Positions 14,387 through 15,713 of a stretch of 15,713 nucleotides of DNA are shown here, piece after piece; within the stretch, counting starts at the first letter, position 1, and each line of letters starts with the position of its first letter. The translations under genes and the position numbers were made by a program. Source of the DNA: Thermoplasmata archaeon. Its GTDB lineage: Archaea; Thermoplasmatota; Thermoplasmata; Thermoplasmatales; Thermoplasmataceae. The stretch is taken from contig JAKBQO010000020.1 in the NCBI GenBank assembly GCA_021835185.1, forward strand, positions 1 to 15,713, written 5' to 3'. The notes below the pieces were generated by a model. That model made no database searches. It was not told the DNA's origin and saw only the letters and a list, made by a program, of their open reading frames with translations.

Positions 14387-14397
14387 GTTTAAATATT
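14387..14397. promoter_or_regulatory. Shared, near-symmetric TATA region for htrA and the HxlR-type gene
   Basis: GTTTAAATATT reads as TATA-like on both strands because it contains TTTAAA. It is centred ~25 nt from htrA ATG 14366 on the minus strand, predicting a leaderless transcript. On the plus strand it places a start near 14417, ahead of the Shine-Dalgarno at 14420 and the TTG start at 14433. Confidence 0.5.
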
Positions 14398-14419
14398 AGA
14401 AAGTATTATTAAAACGATC

Positions 14420-14425
14420 AGGTGA
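14420..14425 (+). promoter_or_regulatory. Shine-Dalgarno sequence deciding the TTG start of the HxlR-type gene
   Basis: AGGTGA, complementary to the archaeal 16S rRNA 3' end, lies 7 nt before TTG 14433. Most genes here look leaderless, so this is an exception and supports a rare TTG start. Confidence 0.6.
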
Positions 14426-14432
14426 AGTTGAA

Positions 14433-14756
14433 TTGACCTACTTGGAATTAAAGGAGATTGGTTCAGGAAAAGAATTCCTGGATAAATATTCTGACATTAT
14501 GCGCATGTGGACAGTACCTATTATGCTGGCTATAGAAAGGCACGGGGAAGCTGGTTTTAACCAGATTAAAAAGGATGTTAAGGGCATAAATTCCACAACA
14601 CTCTCAACTACCCTGGGAATGCTGGAAAAGTATGGCCTGCTGGAGAGAGTTATAATACCGGCAAAACCTGTGCGTGTAAAATACTCATTGACAGATAAGG
14701 GAAAGGAATTGTATAAAATATCATTAAACCTTGCAACGCTTATAGACGATCTTTGA
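14433..14756 (+). CDS. HxlR-family winged helix-turn-helix transcription regulator
   Basis: The 107-residue product starts at TTG. The HxlR fold is visible: a first helix ending MWTVPIMLAIERHGEAGFNQI (the family's 'kWtl.IL..L..g..rF.el' pattern), the recognition helix region KGINSTTLSTTLGMLEKYGLLERVI, and the wing RVKYSLTDKGKEL, then a C-terminal helix for dimerisation. The N-terminal Cys found in several redox-sensing HxlR proteins is absent, so effector sensing through a thiol is unlikely. These are small dimeric DNA-binding regulators that often control a neighbouring gene. The only candidate is divergent htrA, which shares its promoter region (67 nt between starts), so control of htrA and of itself is a reasonable inference, not shown. 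A start at the downstream Met codons would remove part of the first helix. Confidence 0.85.
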   Translation: MTYLELKEIGSGKEFLDKYSDIMRMWTVPIMLAIERHGEAGFNQIKKDVKGINSTTLSTTLGMLEKYGLLERVIIPAKPVRVKYSLTDKGKELYKISLNLATLIDDL

Positions 14757-14761
14757 TTGAA

Positions 14762-14812
14762 TATTTTTAAAATTTTATTCTTTTAATATAGATAAATTAA
14801 AAAATAAATATT
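14762..14812. terminator. T-rich bidirectional termination region between convergent genes
   Basis: On the plus strand several T runs (14764-14784) follow the HxlR-type stop. On the minus strand the A-rich stretch 14798-14809 provides a T run just after the asparagine synthetase stop. Two opposed, staggered T-rich tracts suit archaeal intrinsic termination in both directions. Confidence 0.45.
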
Positions 14813-14818
14813 GTGTTT

Positions 14819-15713
14819 CTACAGGGAAATTCTTCCAGGAACCTTTGGAAATGTTGTAACATCCTCTATTTTTTCAACGCCACAGACGAACCTGGTGAAC
14901 CTTTCTATGCCAATTCCAAATCCGGCTGTATATTTTATGCCCTGTTTTGCAAGCTCGATAAACCATTTAAACTGCTCCTCTGTCTGCCCTTTCTTCTGGA
15001 TTCTATCCAGTATCTGTGACAATTCGTATTCCCTTTCACCACCGGAAGATGCCTCCTCAAACCCTTCAGGCCATATAAGGTCCATATCTCTCAATATTCC
15101 CGGCTTTTCAGGATATTCACGGTCGTAGAATTCCCTCTCTTTCAATGGGATATCTACAACCCATACAGGCGTGCTGCTCTCCTTTGATAATGGTGTTTCA
15201 AATCCTTTTCCATATTTCTTTTCCGCTTCCTCGAATGTTATCACAGGGAATGGCTTTGCATAATCTGGCAGTGTTCTGTGGAAGTATTCCAGCTCTTCCT
15301 TATGTTCTTTCTTCAACCTTGATATTGTATATATTATCATATCCTCTGCAAGTGACATCATCTCCTCTCTTGATTTCTCTAGGGCCTCAACATCAATCTG
15401 GGTAAATTCATAGAGGTGCCGCCCGGATTTTGATTTTTCCTCTGTTTCAAGCCTTACGTTTGGTGACATGATAAAAATTTTTTTAAGTTCCTGGACAGCT
15501 ATCTGCTTATGGAATATCATGCTCTGGGTAATCCACATATCGCCTCCGTAAGCATGGATTTTCGGGTCATAAACCGGATGGTTCAGTGGGTCTGTCAATG
15601 GAGAAATAATTATCGGTGCAATTTCAATATATCCTGCTTCCCTCAGGAAATCTGTCACATATGACCGTATATAGCTCTGTACTTTTATTGCATGCTGCAC
15701 ACGCTTATAGATC
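14819..15713 (-). CDS. Archaeal asparagine synthetase related to AsnRS (AS-AR), 5' end outside window
   Basis: The frame stays open to the window edge (IYKRVQHAIKVQSYIRS...), so the GTG at 15700 is likely internal and only ~10-20 residues are missing. The protein is a class II synthetase core without the N-terminal OB-fold anticodon-binding domain that true AspRS and AsnRS carry. Recognisable parts are IIISPLTDPLNHP, MWITQSMIFHKQ, motif 2 (FIMSPNVRLE through GRHLYEFTQID), REFYDREYPEKPG, WPEGFEEASSGGEREYE and motif 3 (GFGIGIERFTRFVCG). These match the Pyrococcus abyssi archaeal asparagine synthetase, which makes asparagine from aspartate, ATP and ammonia through an aspartyl-adenylate, without using tRNA. 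An ordinary AsnRS is ruled out by length if the start is close to the window edge; the reaction is inferred from homology. Confidence 0.85.
   Translation of the reverse strand, partial: IYKRVQHAIKVQSYIRSYVTDFLREAGYIEIAPIIISPLTDPLNHPVYDPKIHAYGGDMWITQSMIFHKQIAVQELKKIFIMSPNVRLETEEKSKSGRHLYEFTQIDVEALEKSREEMMSLAEDMIIYTISRLKKEHKEELEYFHRTLPDYAKPFPVITFEEAEKKYGKGFETPLSKESSTPVWVVDIPLKEREFYDREYPEKPGILRDMDLIWPEGFEEASSGGEREYELSQILDRIQKKGQTEEQFKWFIELAKQGIKYTAGFGIGIERFTRFVCGVEKIEDVTTFPKVPGRISL

Noticed and set aside
14819..15713. Ordinary asparaginyl- or aspartyl-tRNA synthetase
   Set aside because: The visible core starts at the class II domain with no OB-fold sequence, and specific stretches match the archaeal asparagine synthetase; final proof needs the missing 5' end.
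1..15713. CRISPR array, prophage or defence island
   Set aside because: No regularly spaced direct repeats, phage structural genes, integrase or restriction genes were seen; apart from the tnpB end, the genes are mostly housekeeping.

Overview
The window looks like the chromosome of an acidophilic archaeon of the order Thermoplasmatales (Ferroplasma, Acidiplasma, Picrophilus or Thermoplasma relative; the genus is a guess). The grounds are: AT-rich DNA; archaeal genes such as Sec61-beta/SecG, archaeal-type glycyl-tRNA synthetase and the AsnRS-derived asparagine synthetase; a mevalonate 3-kinase, which is the signature of the Thermoplasmatales isoprenoid route; a short P450 like those of Picrophilus; and TATA boxes about 25 nt ahead of most start codons, as expected for leaderless archaeal mRNAs.

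Layout. 1-~710: 3' part of an IS200/IS605-family tnpB whose last ~140 nt fold into hairpins typical of an omega (guide) RNA and transposon right end. 775-1764 (-): GHMP sugar kinase of the heptose-7-phosphate kinase type. 1881-2195 (+): unrecognised small protein. 2297-3691 (+): 14-TM drug-type MFS transporter. 3712-3785 (+): tRNA-Arg(UCG). 3889-4998 (+): cytochrome P450. 5058-5738 (+): SfsA. 5773-6966 (+): M20 metallopeptidase. 7020-8183 (-): threonine synthase. 8274-8450 (-): Sec61-beta/SecG. 8504-9100 (-) and 9200-10033 (+): two unrecognised membrane proteins transcribed divergently. 10020-10988 (-): mevalonate 3-kinase. 11127-11972 and 11974-13398 (+): a four-CBS-domain protein and glycyl-tRNA synthetase, 1 nt apart. 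13404-14366 (-): HtrA-type serine protease without an export signal. 14433-14756 (+): HxlR-type regulator sharing a symmetric TATA region with htrA. 14819-window end (-): asparagine synthetase related to AsnRS, 5' end outside the window.

Most genes appear to be single transcription units with their own promoters; the only tight operon is CBS-glyS. Functionally this is mainly housekeeping: amino acid synthesis (threonine, asparagine), tRNA charging, secretion, isoprenoid lipid precursor synthesis and protein quality control. The transporter and P450 are accessory, and the tnpB remnant is mobile. No gene-free stretch exceeds 300 bases. I found no CRISPR array, prophage or convincing new multi-gene system. 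The points most worth a second look are the tnpB/omega-RNA end with an altered RuvC-II site, the CBS-GlyRS coupling, the divergent unknown membrane proteins, and the htrA/regulator shared promoter.
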